From Ruminiclostridium josui JCM 17888 (GTDB lineage: Bacteria; Bacillota; Clostridia; Acetivibrionales; DSM-1351), in assembly GCF_000526495.1 (NCBI RefSeq), contig NZ_JAGE01000001.1, positions 248,001-312,000 on the forward strand: a stretch of 64,000 nucleotides of DNA. Reading direction: 5' to 3'. The notes under the pieces are model-generated. The model did not search any database, was not told the DNA's origin, and saw nothing but the letters and a program-made list of their open reading frames with translations. Made by a program: the position numbers and the translations under genes. Below are positions 38,369 to 48,724 of the stretch, piece after piece. The stretch's first letter is position 1. Every line of letters begins with the position of its first letter.

Positions 38369-40711
38369 CTAAATAATTTTTAATATTATTTCATTATTTT
38401 CATCTAAGTCAACCCCTACAAGTGAACCTTCTTTTATTGTACCTTTTAAATACTCTTCCGAAAGACGATCCTCTATATAGTTCTGTACTGTTCTTCTCAA
38501 AGGTCTTGCACCATACTTGGGGTCATAGCCTTTTTCCAATATAAATTCTTTGACCTTATCGGAAACATTTACTCTGATGTCCTTTTCGCCAGCTTCATGG
38601 TAAACTTCTTCCAACATTAAATCGATTATTTTCTTTAATTCTTCTTTTCCAAGTTCAGTAAATACAATTATCTCATCTATTCTATTGAGGAATTCCGGCC
38701 TGAAAGTTTCCTTTATTACATCTCGTACTCTGCTTTCAAGGGCAGTATAGGTATTATTTGAAAAACCTATGCCACCGGATTTTAAATTAGTTCCTGCATT
38801 TGATGTCATGATAATAATTGTATTCTCAAAGTTTACAGTTTTACCATGGCTATCTGTTAACCTTCCGTCTTCTAGAATTTGAAGCAGCATATTGAATACA
38901 TCAGGATGAGCTTTTTCGATTTCATCCAATAATATTACCGAATATGGTCTTCTTCTTACTTTTTCTGTTAATTGACCTGCATCATCATATCCAACATATC
39001 CCGGTGGTGAACCAATTAACTTTGAAACTGTATGCTTTTCCATGTATTCAGACATATCAAGCCTTATCATTGCTTCCTCACTTCCAAACAGTTCCGTTGA
39101 AAGTGCTCGTACTAGTTCAGTCTTACCAACACCAGTTGGACCTACAAAAATGAAAGAAGATGGTTTTTTCTTCTTTTTAAACCCTGATCTGCTTCTTCTT
39201 ATTGCCCTTGCTACGCCTTCTACAGCTTTTTCCTGTCCAATCACCTTTTGATGAATACGCGTTTCCAGGCTCATCAGTTTTTCAGCTTCACCTTCAGTGA
39301 GCCTTTGAATAGGAATTTTAGTCCATGCCTCTATTACTGCAGCTATGTCTTCTACGGTAAGTTCAACATCTTTACTGGTATCCTCTATGTCTTTAATAAG
39401 CTCAGTAAGCTTGCACTCATAGACCTTTAAATCTGCTGCCTTCTGATAATCTTCTATTGAATCTGCTGAAACTGCAGATTCTTTCTCCTCTTGAACTCTT
39501 TTCAGTTCTTCTTTGTATGTCTCTAGCTCAGCTAGTTTTGTATTTTTCAGATTGGCTCTAGAACCTGCTTCATCTATTACATCTATTGCTTTGTCAGGCA
39601 AAAGTCTGTCGGTAATATACCTCTCAGAATAATTTACTGCGGCCTTTACTATCTCATCACTTATTTTAACCCTGTGATATTGCTCATAGTAGTGTTTAAT
39701 ACCTTTTAAAATTTCTATGCTTTCCTCAATGGATGGTTCATCAACAATTATAGGTTGAAATCTCCTTTCCAAAGCAGTGTCTTTTTCTATATGCTTTCTA
39801 TATTCATTCAGAGTTGTAGCCCCAATTACCTGAATCTCACCTCTGGATAATGCAGGCTTTAAAATATTGGCAGCATTCATTGCACCTTCAGCTTCACCGG
39901 CGCCCATTATATTATGAAGTTCATCTATTACAAGAATTATATTTCCAAAGGATTTAGCTTCTTCTATTATTCCCTTCATTCTGCTTTCAAACTGTCCTCT
40001 GAACTGTGTTCCCGCAACAACGCTAGTCATATCCAGAAGATAAACCTCAGAATTCTGAATTTTTACAGGAACTGTTTTTTCAGCAATTCTTATTGCTAGT
40101 CCTTCTGCAATAGCAGTTTTACCTACACCGGGTTCTCCTATTAAAACAGGATTATTTTTAGTTCTTCTGTTCAATATCTGAATAACTCTTTCAATTTCAC
40201 GACTTCTACCTATAATCTTATCTATGCTTCCTTCTTTAGCCTTGTCTATAAGATTTGTTCCATACATCTCAAGATATTTCTTCTTTTTACCAGCCTTTTT
40301 ATCCTGAGCCTTTGTTTTAGTAGAATTTTTATCTTTATCATCCCCATCTTTATCCTGACCCATTGGGTGGAAGCTCTTTGAATTACTTTCTTCAACGTCA
40401 TTTGCCTTTGGAAATGCCTTATTCAATATACTAAAAAAGGGATTTGCCTGATTAATGTTTTCAGGGTCTACCTGCATTGCTTCCATTATTTCAGATCCAT
40501 CCATCTCTTCAAGCATATCTCCTACTTGTTTACTTATATTATCAAGCTCATATTCTGTCATACCGGTTTGTGACAGCAATTGATCTATGGGCTGTAAATT
40601 CTGCTTTTTTGCACAACTAACACACAAGCCTTCCTGAATCTGCTTCCCGTCTATAATTTTTGTTACAAACACTACTGCAATATTTTTATTACAAATGGAA
40701 CATTTTATCAT
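38369..40711 (-). CDS. clpE: ClpE/ClpC-type AAA+ unfoldase with N-terminal zinc finger
   Basis: The 780-residue protein starts with a four-cysteine zinc finger (Cys4, Cys7, Cys30, Cys33), as in ClpE, and lacks the usual ClpC N-domain. Two AAA+ modules follow, with Walker A motifs GEPGVGKT and GPTGVGKT and a UVR-like middle segment (about residues 400-440). It would unfold substrates for ClpP; a tripeptide loop of ClpP-binding type is in the second module region (IGFSN). The name clpE is by domain layout; other names for such proteins exist. A perfect 9-bp inverted repeat lies about 100 bp upstream. Confidence 0.85.
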   Translation of the reverse strand: MIKCSICNKNIAVVFVTKIIDGKQIQEGLCVSCAKKQNLQPIDQLLSQTGMTEYELDNISKQVGDMLEEMDGSEIMEAMQVDPENINQANPFFSILNKAFPKANDVEESNSKSFHPMGQDKDGDDKDKNSTKTKAQDKKAGKKKKYLEMYGTNLIDKAKEGSIDKIIGRSREIERVIQILNRRTKNNPVLIGEPGVGKTAIAEGLAIRIAEKTVPVKIQNSEVYLLDMTSVVAGTQFRGQFESRMKGIIEEAKSFGNIILVIDELHNIMGAGEAEGAMNAANILKPALSRGEIQVIGATTLNEYRKHIEKDTALERRFQPIIVDEPSIEESIEILKGIKHYYEQYHRVKISDEIVKAAVNYSERYITDRLLPDKAIDVIDEAGSRANLKNTKLAELETYKEELKRVQEEKESAVSADSIEDYQKAADLKVYECKLTELIKDIEDTSKDVELTVEDIAAVIEAWTKIPIQRLTEGEAEKLMSLETRIHQKVIGQEKAVEGVARAIRRSRSGFKKKKKPSSFIFVGPTGVGKTELVRALSTELFGSEEAMIRLDMSEYMEKHTVSKLIGSPPGYVGYDDAGQLTEKVRRRPYSVILLDEIEKAHPDVFNMLLQILEDGRLTDSHGKTVNFENTIIIMTSNAGTNLKSGGIGFSNNTYTALESRVRDVIKETFRPEFLNRIDEIIVFTELGKEELKKIIDLMLEEVYHEAGEKDIRVNVSDKVKEFILEKGYDPKYGARPLRRTVQNYIEDRLSEEYLKGTIKEGSLVGVDLDENNEIILKII

Positions 40712-41029
40712 TTAATCACCTCTTCTTATAATTCCAGTATATTCCCTCTAATTTATATACTATATTATTTCCATAAATGTCCAATATTTTATTATTATAC
40801 TGCTTTTTTAATCTATACTAGTTTTTTACTAGTATAACACAAGTATTTTTTGAGGTCTAACCGATTTGCTTTATTTTTTAATTTTTGCATTATATAGTCC
40901 GTAGTTTAGATGACGAAAAAACCTGAATTATAGTCCTTATATCTAATCTATACGACAATAATTCAGGTTTATTGATGCTATAATTATAACCATTTCTATT
41001 TAGAAATAAGTACATTTTTTAACAATTTA
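40712..41029 (-). promoter_or_regulatory. clpE upstream region with a perfect inverted repeat
   Basis: TATACTAGT (40814-40822), five T residues and ACTAGTATA (40828-40836) form a perfect inverted repeat 103 bp upstream of clpE. It does not match the CtsR heptads or the CIRCE element as I know them, so the binding protein, if any, is unknown. The rest of the stretch holds the pit terminator (40915-40970) and no gene. Confidence 0.45.
40915..40970 (-). terminator. Terminator after pit
   Basis: On the minus strand AAACCTGAATTAT pairs with ATAATTCAGGTTT across a loop of about 25 bases and is followed by TTTTTTC. It lies 60 bp after the pit stop codon. Confidence 0.8.
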
Positions 41030-42028
41030 TTATGCAAAGAATTTAAATATAGTTGTTATAAATGCTCCGATTATTGCTGACACAGGGATTGTAAATATCC
41101 AAGCATATACTATATTTCTTGCTAGTGCCCATTTTACAGCAGATAATCTTTTAGAAGCTCCAACACCCATTATTGATGTTGATATAACATGTGTTGTACT
41201 TACAGGTGCTCCAAAATGAGTCATTGTTTCAATAACGATTGCTGCACCAGTTTCGGCTGCAAAACCGCCAATTGGCTGAAGCCTTATCATATTAACACCT
41301 ATTGTCTTAATAATTTTCCAACCGCCTATTGATGTACCAAGTGCCATTGAAATAGCACATGCAAGCATAACCCAAGGTTGAACTTCTGTATGGCCATTAT
41401 TTAAATTTGCACCTACCAATGCCAGTGTTATTATTCCCATAGACTTCTGAGCATCATTATTTCCGTGAGAATATGCCATAAATGCTGCTGAAAGTATTTG
41501 CAATTTAGAGAACCATTTGTTTACAAATCTTTGAGAAAAAGGACGGAGTATCTTGTATAGAAACGACATAAATACAAAGCCTATTACAAAACCTATTATC
41601 GGAGATGTTACTAAAGGTATAACAACCTTGTCCAGTACTCCTTGCCATTTTACTATACTTAACCCGCCTGAATACGCTATTGATGATCCTACAAGAGCAC
41701 CTATCAACGCATGTGATGAACTACTGGGTATACCAAAATACCATGTAATTAAATCCCATATTATTGAAGCTATTAAAGTTGCTATAATTACATATTGCAC
41801 TTTAATCATGCTACCATCAACCAAACCATTGGTGATAGTATGTGCTACCTTACTGCTCATTAATGCACCTACAAAATTAAGTACTGCAGACATCAATATT
41901 GCTGTACGAGGAGATAAAACTCTTGTTGAAACTGAAGTAGCGATAGAATTTGCGGTATCGTGGAATCCGTTAATAAAATCAAATCCTAGTGCCAGTACAA
42001 CAACTACGACTAATGAAACACTAAGCAT
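41030..42028 (-). CDS. pit: PiT-family inorganic phosphate transporter
   Basis: The 332-residue protein has about ten membrane helices and the duplicated PiT signature: GFHDTANSIATSVSTRVLSP near residues 20-40 and SHGNNDAQKSMGIITLALVG near 190-210. It imports phosphate as a metal-phosphate or cation symport. Its start overlaps the end of the DUF47 gene by 8 bases. A Pho-box-like repeat upstream of the DUF47 gene suggests that this low-affinity route is also under PhoP control. The Pst genes lie 20 kb away. Confidence 0.93.
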   Translation of the reverse strand: MLSVSLVVVVVLALGFDFINGFHDTANSIATSVSTRVLSPRTAILMSAVLNFVGALMSSKVAHTITNGLVDGSMIKVQYVIIATLIASIIWDLITWYFGIPSSSSHALIGALVGSSIAYSGGLSIVKWQGVLDKVVIPLVTSPIIGFVIGFVFMSFLYKILRPFSQRFVNKWFSKLQILSAAFMAYSHGNNDAQKSMGIITLALVGANLNNGHTEVQPWVMLACAISMALGTSIGGWKIIKTIGVNMIRLQPIGGFAAETGAAIVIETMTHFGAPVSTTHVISTSIMGVGASKRLSAVKWALARNIVYAWIFTIPVSAIIGAFITTIFKFFA

Positions 42029-42644
42029 TTTTCATAACAACCCCTTCTACTATATTCGCAACATCTTCGCAAGCATCTATTGTATTTTCAAGAAGTTCAA
42101 ATATTTCTTTCCACTTTATAACTTCTACTGCATCATGCTCAGTTATAAACAGATTTGCCATTGCATCTCTAAAAATAGTATCTGCTTCATCTTCAACATT
42201 GTTTACTTCAATTATTTTATTCTGGAGTTGTTTACTCTTCTTCATATTTTTCATTTCAATCATTACATTTTTCAGCTCGCTTGTTGCTCTGACAATCAAT
42301 TTTGTCATGGTAACAGCTTCAGGTTTTACTGTCTTGACATTATACATGCTAAATCTGTGTGCAGCAGTTTCAATGTCATCTGTAATGTTATCCAGTTCTT
42401 TTGCTATTGTAAAAATATCTTCACGATCAATGGGGGTAATAAAAGATTGGTTAAGCTCATTTAAAATTTTATGGACATTACTATCGCATGCATGCTCAGT
42501 ACCTTCAATAGTTGAGATCTTTTCATTTACATTAACATAGTTTGTAGCTAAATCCTCAAGAAGTGATGCTGCTTTGCAGATAATCTCACATGTCTCAATA
42601 AAATAGTCAAAAAATTTCTCTTCCTTAGGTGTAATTCTAAACAT
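42021..42644 (-). CDS. DUF47 (PhoU-like) regulator of Pit
   Basis: This 207-residue, all-helical protein of the DUF47/TIGR00153 family is a PhoU relative. Visible features are LTNDIT-like segments such as ELDNITDDIETAAHRFSMYN and NVEDEADTIFRDAMANLF. Such proteins almost always precede pit and are thought to regulate it. It overlaps pit by 8 bases. The start has AAAGGTAG upstream. Confidence 0.9.
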   Translation of the reverse strand: MFRITPKEEKFFDYFIETCEIICKAASLLEDLATNYVNVNEKISTIEGTEHACDSNVHKILNELNQSFITPIDREDIFTIAKELDNITDDIETAAHRFSMYNVKTVKPEAVTMTKLIVRATSELKNVMIEMKNMKKSKQLQNKIIEVNNVEDEADTIFRDAMANLFITEHDAVEVIKWKEIFELLENTIDACEDVANIVEGVVMKNA

Positions 42645-42724
42645 TTATAAACTACCTTCTTTCGACAAAATATAACATATTTACTATTTAATTATATAGC
42701 AATGCAAAATTATTTACAACAAAG

Positions 42725-42741
42725 TTAACATAGAATTAACA
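42725..42741 (+). promoter_or_regulatory. Pho-box-like repeat upstream of the DUF47-pit operon
   Basis: TTAACA occurs at 42725-42730 and 42736-42741, 11 bp apart, as in the two boxes at the pst region. Here the TTAACA orientation is on the strand opposite to the operon, and there are only two perfect hexamers. It lies about 80-100 bp upstream of the DUF47 start. Confidence 0.6.
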
Positions 42742-42846
42742 AACCTTCTTAGTATTTACTACAGTTGTATATATAATGTAATTTTTATTTATATATTTTT
42801 ATTATATTATTTTTTATAAACAAGCCTTCTCTTTTGGGTAATAATA

Positions 42847-42900
42847 AAAAAATATTTCCAAAGACAAGTGCGTCAAAGTACTTGCCCTTGAAAATATTTA
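42847..42900 (-). terminator. Terminator after uvrA
   Basis: On the minus strand AAATATTTTCAAGGGCAAGT pairs, with a few mismatches, to ACTTGTCTTTGGAAATATTT and is followed by a T run. It starts about 13 bases after the uvrA stop. Confidence 0.75.
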
Positions 42901-42912
42901 GGTAAATTCAAA

Positions 42913-45744
42913 TTACTTACTATCTAAAATTTTGCTAAGGTATTGTCCTGTATATGATTCTTTTACTTTTGCAACTTCTTCGGGGGTACCCTGCGCAATA
43001 ATGGTACCTCCTTTGTCGCCGCCCTCAGGCCCAAGATCAATTATATAGTCAGAAGTTTTTATAACATCAAGATTGTGTTCAATAACTACTATAGAATTAC
43101 CTGCATCTACCAATCTTTGAAGGATATCTATCAACCTGTGGACATCAGCTACATGAAGACCGGTTGTAGGTTCGTCCAAAATATACAGTGTATTTCCCGT
43201 ACTTCTCTTGGATAACTCAGTAGCAAGCTTTACTCTCTGAGCTTCGCCTCCTGACAAAGTTGTAGAAGGTTGACCAACCTTCACATACCCCAATCCTACA
43301 TCATATAATGTCTGCAATTTTCTCTGTATTTTTGGAATATTCTTAAAAAATTCCAGGGCATCTTCTATTGTCATATTAAGTACATCTGATATGCTTTTAC
43401 CTTTGTACTTAACCTCAAGTGTCTCCCTGTTATACCTTTTCCCCTTACAAACCTCACATGGTACATATACATCAGGAAGAAAATGCATCTCAATCTTTAT
43501 AATTCCATCTCCACTGCAGGCTTCACACCTGCCACCTTTTATATTAAAGCTGAATCTTCCAGTTTTATATCCCTTCATTTTTGCTTCATTGGTGGAAGCA
43601 TATACCTCCCTTATAAGATCGAATACCCCTGTATAGGTTGCCGGATTTGACCTTGGAGTTCTTCCAATTGGTGATTGGTCAATATTTATAACCTTATCAA
43701 TATTTTTTATACCTTTTATTTTTCCATGATTACCCGGTCTGGTTTTAGCTCTGTATAACTGACTGGCAAGGCTGTTATACAAAATCTCATTTATCAATGT
43801 GCTTTTTCCTGAACCAGAAACACCTGTAACAGAAGTCAACACTCCAAGTGGAATTTTTACATTAATGTTTTTTAAATTGTTCTGCTTTGCACCTACAATT
43901 TCAAGCCATTTCCCATTTGGCTTTCTTCTAACCTGTGGAACTTCTATTTTTTTACGTCCGCTTAAATATTGTCCTGTCAGGGAATCCTCACATTTCAGTA
44001 TATCCTCCAGTTTTCCCTCTGCAACAACATGTCCGCCGTGGATTCCAGCTCCGGGGCCCATGTCAATGATATGATCTGCTGCATACATGGTATCTTCGTC
44101 ATGTTCTACAACAATAAGTGTATTTCCAAGGTTCCTAAGCCGCTCTAAGGTTTTAAGAAGCTTTTCATTATCTCTTTGGTGCAATCCGATACTTGGCTCA
44201 TCCAAAATATAAAGCACTCCCATTAAGCCAGAGCCTATCTGAGTGGCTAACCTTATTCTCTGTGCTTCACCTCCGGATAAAGTACCAGCCGGTCTTGAAA
44301 GTGTAAGATAGTCTAGACCAACATCAACAAGAAAGCCTATTCTTGCCTCAATCTCTTTTAAAATCTGGCTTGCTACCATCTTATCTCTTTCACTAAGCTC
44401 GAGATTGTCAAAAAAATCTTTTATATCTGCTACAGCCATGGAAGATACTTCGTGTATATTTTTACCTCCTACTGTAACCGCAAGACTTTCAGGTTTTAAT
44501 CTGGCACCTTTACAATCCGGACACAGATTATGGCTCATGAACTGCTCATAATACTGTTTCATGCCTTCTGACTGGGTTTCGTGGTAACGGCGTTCAATAG
44601 AATTGATAATTCCTTCGAATTCAGCCATATAAGATCCTTTGCCGTATTCTCTTTCGTAATCTACTTTTATTTTTTCGCCTTTTGTCCCGTAAAGTACTAT
44701 ATCTACTACTTTCCCTGGAAGCTTATTAAACGGAGTGTCCAAATCAAAATTATAATGCTTCGCCAATGCGTTGAACAACATCCTAGCATATGCATCCTCG
44801 CTCTCGATATTCCAGCCTGTGACATTAATTGCACCATTTGTAAGTGACAAGGATCTGTCAGGTATAACAAGATCAGGGTCTACCTTCAGAAGAGTTCCCA
44901 AGCCGGTACATGTCTGGCATGCTCCAAAAGGATTGTTGAAGGAAAACATCCTTGGTACAAGTTCTTCTATGCTAATTCCACAATCGCTGCATGCAAAGTT
45001 CTGGCTAAACAGTATATCTTCTTTCCCCACTACATCAACAATTACTATCCCCCCGCTTAAGCGAAGTACTGTTTCCAATGAATCAGTAAGTCTTTTCCGA
45101 ATATCACCACGGACTACAAGTCTGTCAACAACTATCTCAATATTATGTTTTTTGTTTTTATCTAATTTAATCTCATCATTTATGTCTACTATTTCCCCGT
45201 CCACACGCAATCTCACGAAACCATCTTTTTTAGCATCCTCTATAAGCTTATGGTATTCTCCTTTTCTACCTCTTACAACAGGAGCAAGCAACTGTATTCT
45301 GGTTCCTTCTTCAAAAAATATTATCTGATCTACCATCTGGTCAACAGTTTGCTGAGAAATCTCCTTGCCACACTTGGGACAATGGGGAATTCCTATCCTT
45401 GAGTACAAAAGTCTAAGGTAATCGTGAATTTCCGTTACTGTTCCTACAGTAGATCTTGGGTTTCTGCTGGTTGTCTTTTGGTCAATTGATATTGCCGGAG
45501 ACAACCCGTCTATATAGTCTACATCTGGCTTGTCCATCTGACCTAGGAACTGCCTTGCGTAGGATGATAATGATTCAACATACCTTCTCTGGCCTTCAGC
45601 ATAAATAGTATCAAAAGCAAGAGAAGACTTACCTGAACCGCTTAATCCGGTTATGACAACAAATTTATCTCTTGGTATTTCAACATCAACATTTTTTAGG
45701 TTATGCTCACGTGCACCTTTTATAAAAATATTATCTCTAATCAT
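42913..45744 (-). CDS. uvrA: Excinuclease ABC subunit A
   Basis: The 943-residue protein is full-length UvrA. It has two ABC modules with Walker [15 protein letters not shown] and [10 protein letters not shown], signature [12 protein letters not shown] and [12 protein letters not shown], and zinc fingers at CPKCG...CSDC/CQTC and CEACSGDG...CEVCKGKR. It searches for DNA lesions with UvrB in nucleotide excision repair. The ATG at 45744 has AAGGTG at a good distance; a start three codons upstream is less well placed. No uvrB or uvrC is in this window. The gene is alone between two terminators. Confidence 0.97.
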   Translation of the reverse strand: MIRDNIFIKGAREHNLKNVDVEIPRDKFVVITGLSGSGKSSLAFDTIYAEGQRRYVESLSSYARQFLGQMDKPDVDYIDGLSPAISIDQKTTSRNPRSTVGTVTEIHDYLRLLYSRIGIPHCPKCGKEISQQTVDQMVDQIIFFEEGTRIQLLAPVVRGRKGEYHKLIEDAKKDGFVRLRVDGEIVDINDEIKLDKNKKHNIEIVVDRLVVRGDIRKRLTDSLETVLRLSGGIVIVDVVGKEDILFSQNFACSDCGISIEELVPRMFSFNNPFGACQTCTGLGTLLKVDPDLVIPDRSLSLTNGAINVTGWNIESEDAYARMLFNALAKHYNFDLDTPFNKLPGKVVDIVLYGTKGEKIKVDYEREYGKGSYMAEFEGIINSIERRYHETQSEGMKQYYEQFMSHNLCPDCKGARLKPESLAVTVGGKNIHEVSSMAVADIKDFFDNLELSERDKMVASQILKEIEARIGFLVDVGLDYLTLSRPAGTLSGGEAQRIRLATQIGSGLMGVLYILDEPSIGLHQRDNEKLLKTLERLRNLGNTLIVVEHDEDTMYAADHIIDMGPGAGIHGGHVVAEGKLEDILKCEDSLTGQYLSGRKKIEVPQVRRKPNGKWLEIVGAKQNNLKNINVKIPLGVLTSVTGVSGSGKSTLINEILYNSLASQLYRAKTRPGNHGKIKGIKNIDKVINIDQSPIGRTPRSNPATYTGVFDLIREVYASTNEAKMKGYKTGRFSFNIKGGRCEACSGDGIIKIEMHFLPDVYVPCEVCKGKRYNRETLEVKYKGKSISDVLNMTIEDALEFFKNIPKIQRKLQTLYDVGLGYVKVGQPSTTLSGGEAQRVKLATELSKRSTGNTLYILDEPTTGLHVADVHRLIDILQRLVDAGNSIVVIEHNLDVIKTSDYIIDLGPEGGDKGGTIIAQGTPEEVAKVKESYTGQYLSKILDSK

Positions 45745-45957
45745 ACAATACACCTTTTTCTACAAATGTTATATTTTAACTTTATGGTTAATTATATCCT
45801 TAATGAATTATACCGCTTTTACTATTATATCAAATCCCAAAATAAATGCAAACATTTGTTCGATATTTGTCAATATTTTTCATAATAATAAGCCGAATTT
45901 TTATGTTGCTACTTTTTTAACTATCTGTTATAATTTCTTTGGTCAAAATTGAATATT

Positions 45958-46046
45958 AAAGGGGAGCTGGAAAATAATCCGGCTGAGATAAGTATGTTTT
46001 ACTTAAAACCCATGTACCTGATCTGGGTAATGCCAGCGTAGGAATT
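45958..46046 (+). promoter_or_regulatory. TPP riboswitch upstream of thiT
   Basis: The thi box is complete: GGGGAGCTGG, CCGGCTGAGATAAG, AACCCATGTACCTGATCTG and GGGTAATGCCAGCGTAGGAA. It lies about 110 bp upstream of the thiamine transporter gene on the same strand. A terminator-like hairpin follows at 46053-46095, so thiamine pyrophosphate should stop transcription. Confidence 0.97.
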
Positions 46047-46052
46047 TTGTTT

Positions 46053-46095
46053 TGTCATACTCTGCGTTTTCAATCAGGTATGGCATTTTTTATTT
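46053..46095 (+). terminator. Expression-platform terminator of the TPP riboswitch
   Basis: TGTCATAC pairs with GTATGGCA across a loop and is followed by TTTTTTATTT. It lies directly after the aptamer and before thiT. Confidence 0.7.
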
Positions 46096-46157
46096 GCTAA
46101 TCTTTTAAGCATAAGGAGTTCTAAAACATATTACACTGAGGAAGGAATTATATATTT

Positions 46158-46691
46158 ATGAAAACAATGTCTAACCGAATATTGGTGGAGGCAGGAGTTT
46201 TAATTGCTCTTGCACAGATTCTGAGTTTTATTAAATATGAAATGCCCTATGGTGGCTCTGTAACACTGGGAAGTATGGTACCTATAATTATTTTTGCAAT
46301 TCGTTGGGGTACAAAACGAGGTATTATTGTAGGTCTTGTTTACGGTTTTCTGCAGTTTGCTCTTGGAACTAAATTTTCATATCATCCACTTGGTATATTT
46401 CTTGACTATATTTTTGCTTATGGCTGCCTTGGTCTTGCCGGAATATTTAAAAAAAATTTGTTTGCCATAATTTCAAGTACTGCTTTGGCAATGATTGGCA
46501 GATTTGCATTTCACTTTCTTTCCGGTATTATTCTATGGTATACATATGCTCCTGAGGGAATGAACATCTACCTTTATTCTATTATTTATAACGCTCAGTA
46601 CATGGTTCCTGAATTTATAATAACATCTGTTATTTTGTGTGCTCTTTATAAACCATTAGGAAAATATATTAACAGGCAGAGCAGCCTTTAG
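46158..46691 (+). CDS. thiT: Thiamine ECF transporter substrate-binding subunit
   Basis: This 177-residue membrane protein has about six helices. The N-terminal motif LVEAGVLIALAQILSF and the loop MPYGGSVTLGSMVPI, together with RWGTKRGIIVGLVYG, are typical of ThiT, the thiamine-binding S component of ECF transporters. It relies on a shared EcfAA'T module coded elsewhere. The upstream TPP riboswitch supports thiamine as substrate. The ATG has GAGGAAGG upstream, and a strong terminator follows. Confidence 0.95.
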   Translation: MKTMSNRILVEAGVLIALAQILSFIKYEMPYGGSVTLGSMVPIIIFAIRWGTKRGIIVGLVYGFLQFALGTKFSYHPLGIFLDYIFAYGCLGLAGIFKKNLFAIISSTALAMIGRFAFHFLSGIILWYTYAPEGMNIYLYSIIYNAQYMVPEFIITSVILCALYKPLGKYINRQSSL

Positions 46692-46714
46692 CCTGTTTGA
46701 ATAATTGATACTAT

Positions 46715-46756
46715 AGCAAAAAAGATGATCCTTTTTACCGAATCATCTTTTTTGCT
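46715..46756. terminator. Bidirectional terminator between thiT and the spoIVA 3' part
   Basis: A perfect stem, AGCAAAAAAGATGAT with ATCATCTTTTTTGCT, has a T-rich second arm in either direction, so it can end thiT and the convergent spoIVA transcript. Confidence 0.85.
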
Positions 46757-46791
46757 ATTTATGTTTTATTTATGTTTAATGTGAGCTACAG

Positions 46792-47085
46792 CTACAGTAT
46801 AATGCATATTAATCCGCCACTGCCCTCATTTATTATTTTCTGCAAGGTTTCCTGAAGTTTGAGCTGTGCATCCTCCGGCATTCTAAAAAGCTTGTTCTGC
46901 AAGCCTTCATTTACGAGTTCATGGAGAGACTTTCCAAATATGTTTGACTCCCACAGCTTTCCGGTATCGTTTTCAAATTCTTTTAGCAAATATGAAACCA
47001 ACTCTTCTGACTGCTTTTCGGTTCCAACCAAAGGAGCAATTTCTGTTTCAATATCAGCCCTTATCATATGTATTGCATGGAGCAA
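46792..47085 (-). CDS. spoIVA: spoIVA, separated 3' part (C-terminal 91 residues)
   Basis: The frame contains the C-terminal domain of the spore coat morphogenetic ATPase SpoIVA: HMIRADIETEIAPLVGTEKQ, WESNIFGKSLHELV, and the family ending IINEGSGGLICIIL. True SpoIVA text starts at the IH codons (47073-47068). The few residues before them (MLHA, from a TTG) are not SpoIVA and come from the inserted element. There is no good ribosome site, so it is not an independent gene. The missing N-terminal 401 residues are at 53299-54567. Joining both at the shared core ATATGTATTG gives SAPSIH|MIRADIET in frame and 492 residues in total. This domain is needed for SpoIVA localisation, so spore coat assembly should require the rejoined gene. 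Confidence 0.92.
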   Translation of the reverse strand: MLHAIHMIRADIETEIAPLVGTEKQSEELVSYLLKEFENDTGKLWESNIFGKSLHELVNEGLQNKLFRMPEDAQLKLQETLQKIINEGSGGLICIIL

Positions 47086-48707
47086 ACAGAAGTACTTTTT
47101 CCATCACGTAATATTTTATAATCAAAGGGTTTTGTCAAAACTTTAAAGTACACTTTTAAATCTATTTCGTTTTTCTTATCTGTCTTATATACTTCAATCT
47201 TTTCTAACAATGACTCTATTAATTTATTGTCCAGTCCATCATCATAATTAATTTCCTTGGCAATTACTTTTCGTAGGGTTTCAACGGAATACGTTATTTC
47301 TTTATTTCTCAATTCCTCCTCATCTAGTTCTTTTAACCTTATACCTAGTCTATCAATATCCTCATTGAATCGATTGTTTCTTCTTTCAAATTCATCATCA
47401 GACAGTCTGCCGTTTATACTTAGCTCCAATAACTTGTCTTTCATTTTGAGTATTTGATTAATTTCAATTTTAATCTTTGAAATATCTTCTTTTATCTTAG
47501 ATTGAGTACCAAGACTTGAATACATGGTAACCATTTCATGTATAATTTCTGAACGGTTAACTATTATTTCATCGTATGCTTTCTTTATTATTATGTCCAA
47601 CTCGGATGTATATATAGATGGAGACGTACAACCTTCTTTCCCCTTCTCAACATACCTTTTGCACTGCCATACTTCCTTATTACCTGAGCTATAACGATAA
47701 AGTGTCCTGTAATAAGGAACATTATGTTCTTTACATATTATTTTTCCGCTGTATGGGTACTTGTTTTGGTAGCTGGTCTTGTCTTCTGCTGATTGTTTTT
47801 CACTTCTTTTTTTTAATATATAATTTGCCTTTTGCCATATTTCTTCAGATACTATGGGAGGAACCGATTCTTCATCTTTGTACATAACCCATTCTGTCTG
47901 GTCAAGATACTTTCTATCATGAAGCTTATAATCAATTTTGTGTGTTTTATTTCCGCAATAATATCCCATATATTTGGGATTTGTAAGTATGCTCTTAATA
48001 GTGGAAAAAGAAAAGGGATTACCGTTTTTATTTCTGATTCCCATATTGTCAAGCTTTGCACTTATTCCTCGTATTCCAATGTTTTGTGTGGCATACATAT
48101 CAAATATCAGTCTTACTATCTCAGCTTCCTTTTCATCAATTACAAGTTTGCCGGAATCTTTCCTATAGCCCCATATTTTATTATTTCCAAGTACTACTCC
48201 CTTTTCTATGGCTCTTTTAAAACCGAATTTAACTCTCTCAGATATTTTTCTAACCTCATCCTGAGCTATACTGGACATTATTGTCAATCGCAACTCTGCA
48301 TCCGGCATTAATGTATTTATATTGTCAGATTGAAAAAGAACACCTACTCCATAAGACAGCAGCTCCTGAGTATATTTTATACTGTCCAAGGTGTTTCTTG
48401 AAAATCTAGAAATCTCTTTTGTAATAATAAAATCAAATTTTTTTAATTTAGCATCCGAAACCATTTTGAGAAAAGAATCTCTTTTATTTACACTTGTGCC
48501 ACTTATACCTTCATCTATATATCCATCTACATATGTCCATTTATGATTTCTTTTAATAAAATCTGAATAATATTCTATCTGGTTTTTCAGTGAGTGAACC
48601 TGTTCATCCTTTTCAGTAGATACTCTTGCATAATAAGTAACTCTCAGATTTAAATCATATATTGTTTTACCCGTGTTCAGTTCATTTCTTATAGTGTACA
48701 AATCCAT
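47064..48707 (-). CDS. Large serine recombinase of the spoIVA element
   Basis: The 547-residue protein has an N-terminal resolvase domain with catalytic Ser30 in YYARVS and the motifs DEGISGTS, ITKEISRFSRN and LRLTIMSSIAQDEVRKISERV; a recombinase domain (about 170-300); a zinc ribbon (CKEHNVPYYR...WQCKRY...EGCTSP); and a coiled coil (about 400-470). This is the SpoIVCA/phiC31-type architecture. It should catalyse integration or excision at the ATATGTATTG cores. The ATG at 48707 has GAGGTG upstream. The last codons and the stop lie over the att core, with the final base of the stop inside spoIVA sequence, so the C-terminus differs between integrated and circular forms. Confidence 0.95.
   Translation of the reverse strand: MDLYTIRNELNTGKTIYDLNLRVTYYARVSTEKDEQVHSLKNQIEYYSDFIKRNHKWTYVDGYIDEGISGTSVNKRDSFLKMVSDAKLKKFDFIITKEISRFSRNTLDSIKYTQELLSYGVGVLFQSDNINTLMPDAELRLTIMSSIAQDEVRKISERVKFGFKRAIEKGVVLGNNKIWGYRKDSGKLVIDEKEAEIVRLIFDMYATQNIGIRGISAKLDNMGIRNKNGNPFSFSTIKSILTNPKYMGYYCGNKTHKIDYKLHDRKYLDQTEWVMYKDEESVPPIVSEEIWQKANYILKKRSEKQSAEDKTSYQNKYPYSGKIICKEHNVPYYRTLYRYSSGNKEVWQCKRYVEKGKEGCTSPSIYTSELDIIIKKAYDEIIVNRSEIIHEMVTMYSSLGTQSKIKEDISKIKIEINQILKMKDKLLELSINGRLSDDEFERRNNRFNEDIDRLGIRLKELDEEELRNKEITYSVETLRKVIAKEINYDDGLDNKLIESLLEKIEVYKTDKKNEIDLKVYFKVLTKPFDYKILRDGKSTSVCSMQYI
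47066..47093. other. Attachment site at the recombinase end (att core plus arm)
   Basis: The core ATATGTATTG (47066-47075) is followed inside the element, after seven bases, by the arm CAAACAGAAGT (47083-47093). The arm is the exact inverse of that at the other end. The core overlaps the last codons of the recombinase and the IH codons of spoIVA. Confidence 0.85.
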
Positions 48708-48724
48708 TTTACACACCTCGTTTA

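Noticed and set aside
44771-45328. Open frame opposite uvrA
   Set aside because: It overlaps conserved uvrA coding sequence, has no domain and no start signal.
46792-47085. An independent 97-residue gene starting at a TTG
   Set aside because: It has no ribosome site. All residues from IHMIR on are the C-terminal end of SpoIVA, and the few before them are element sequence.
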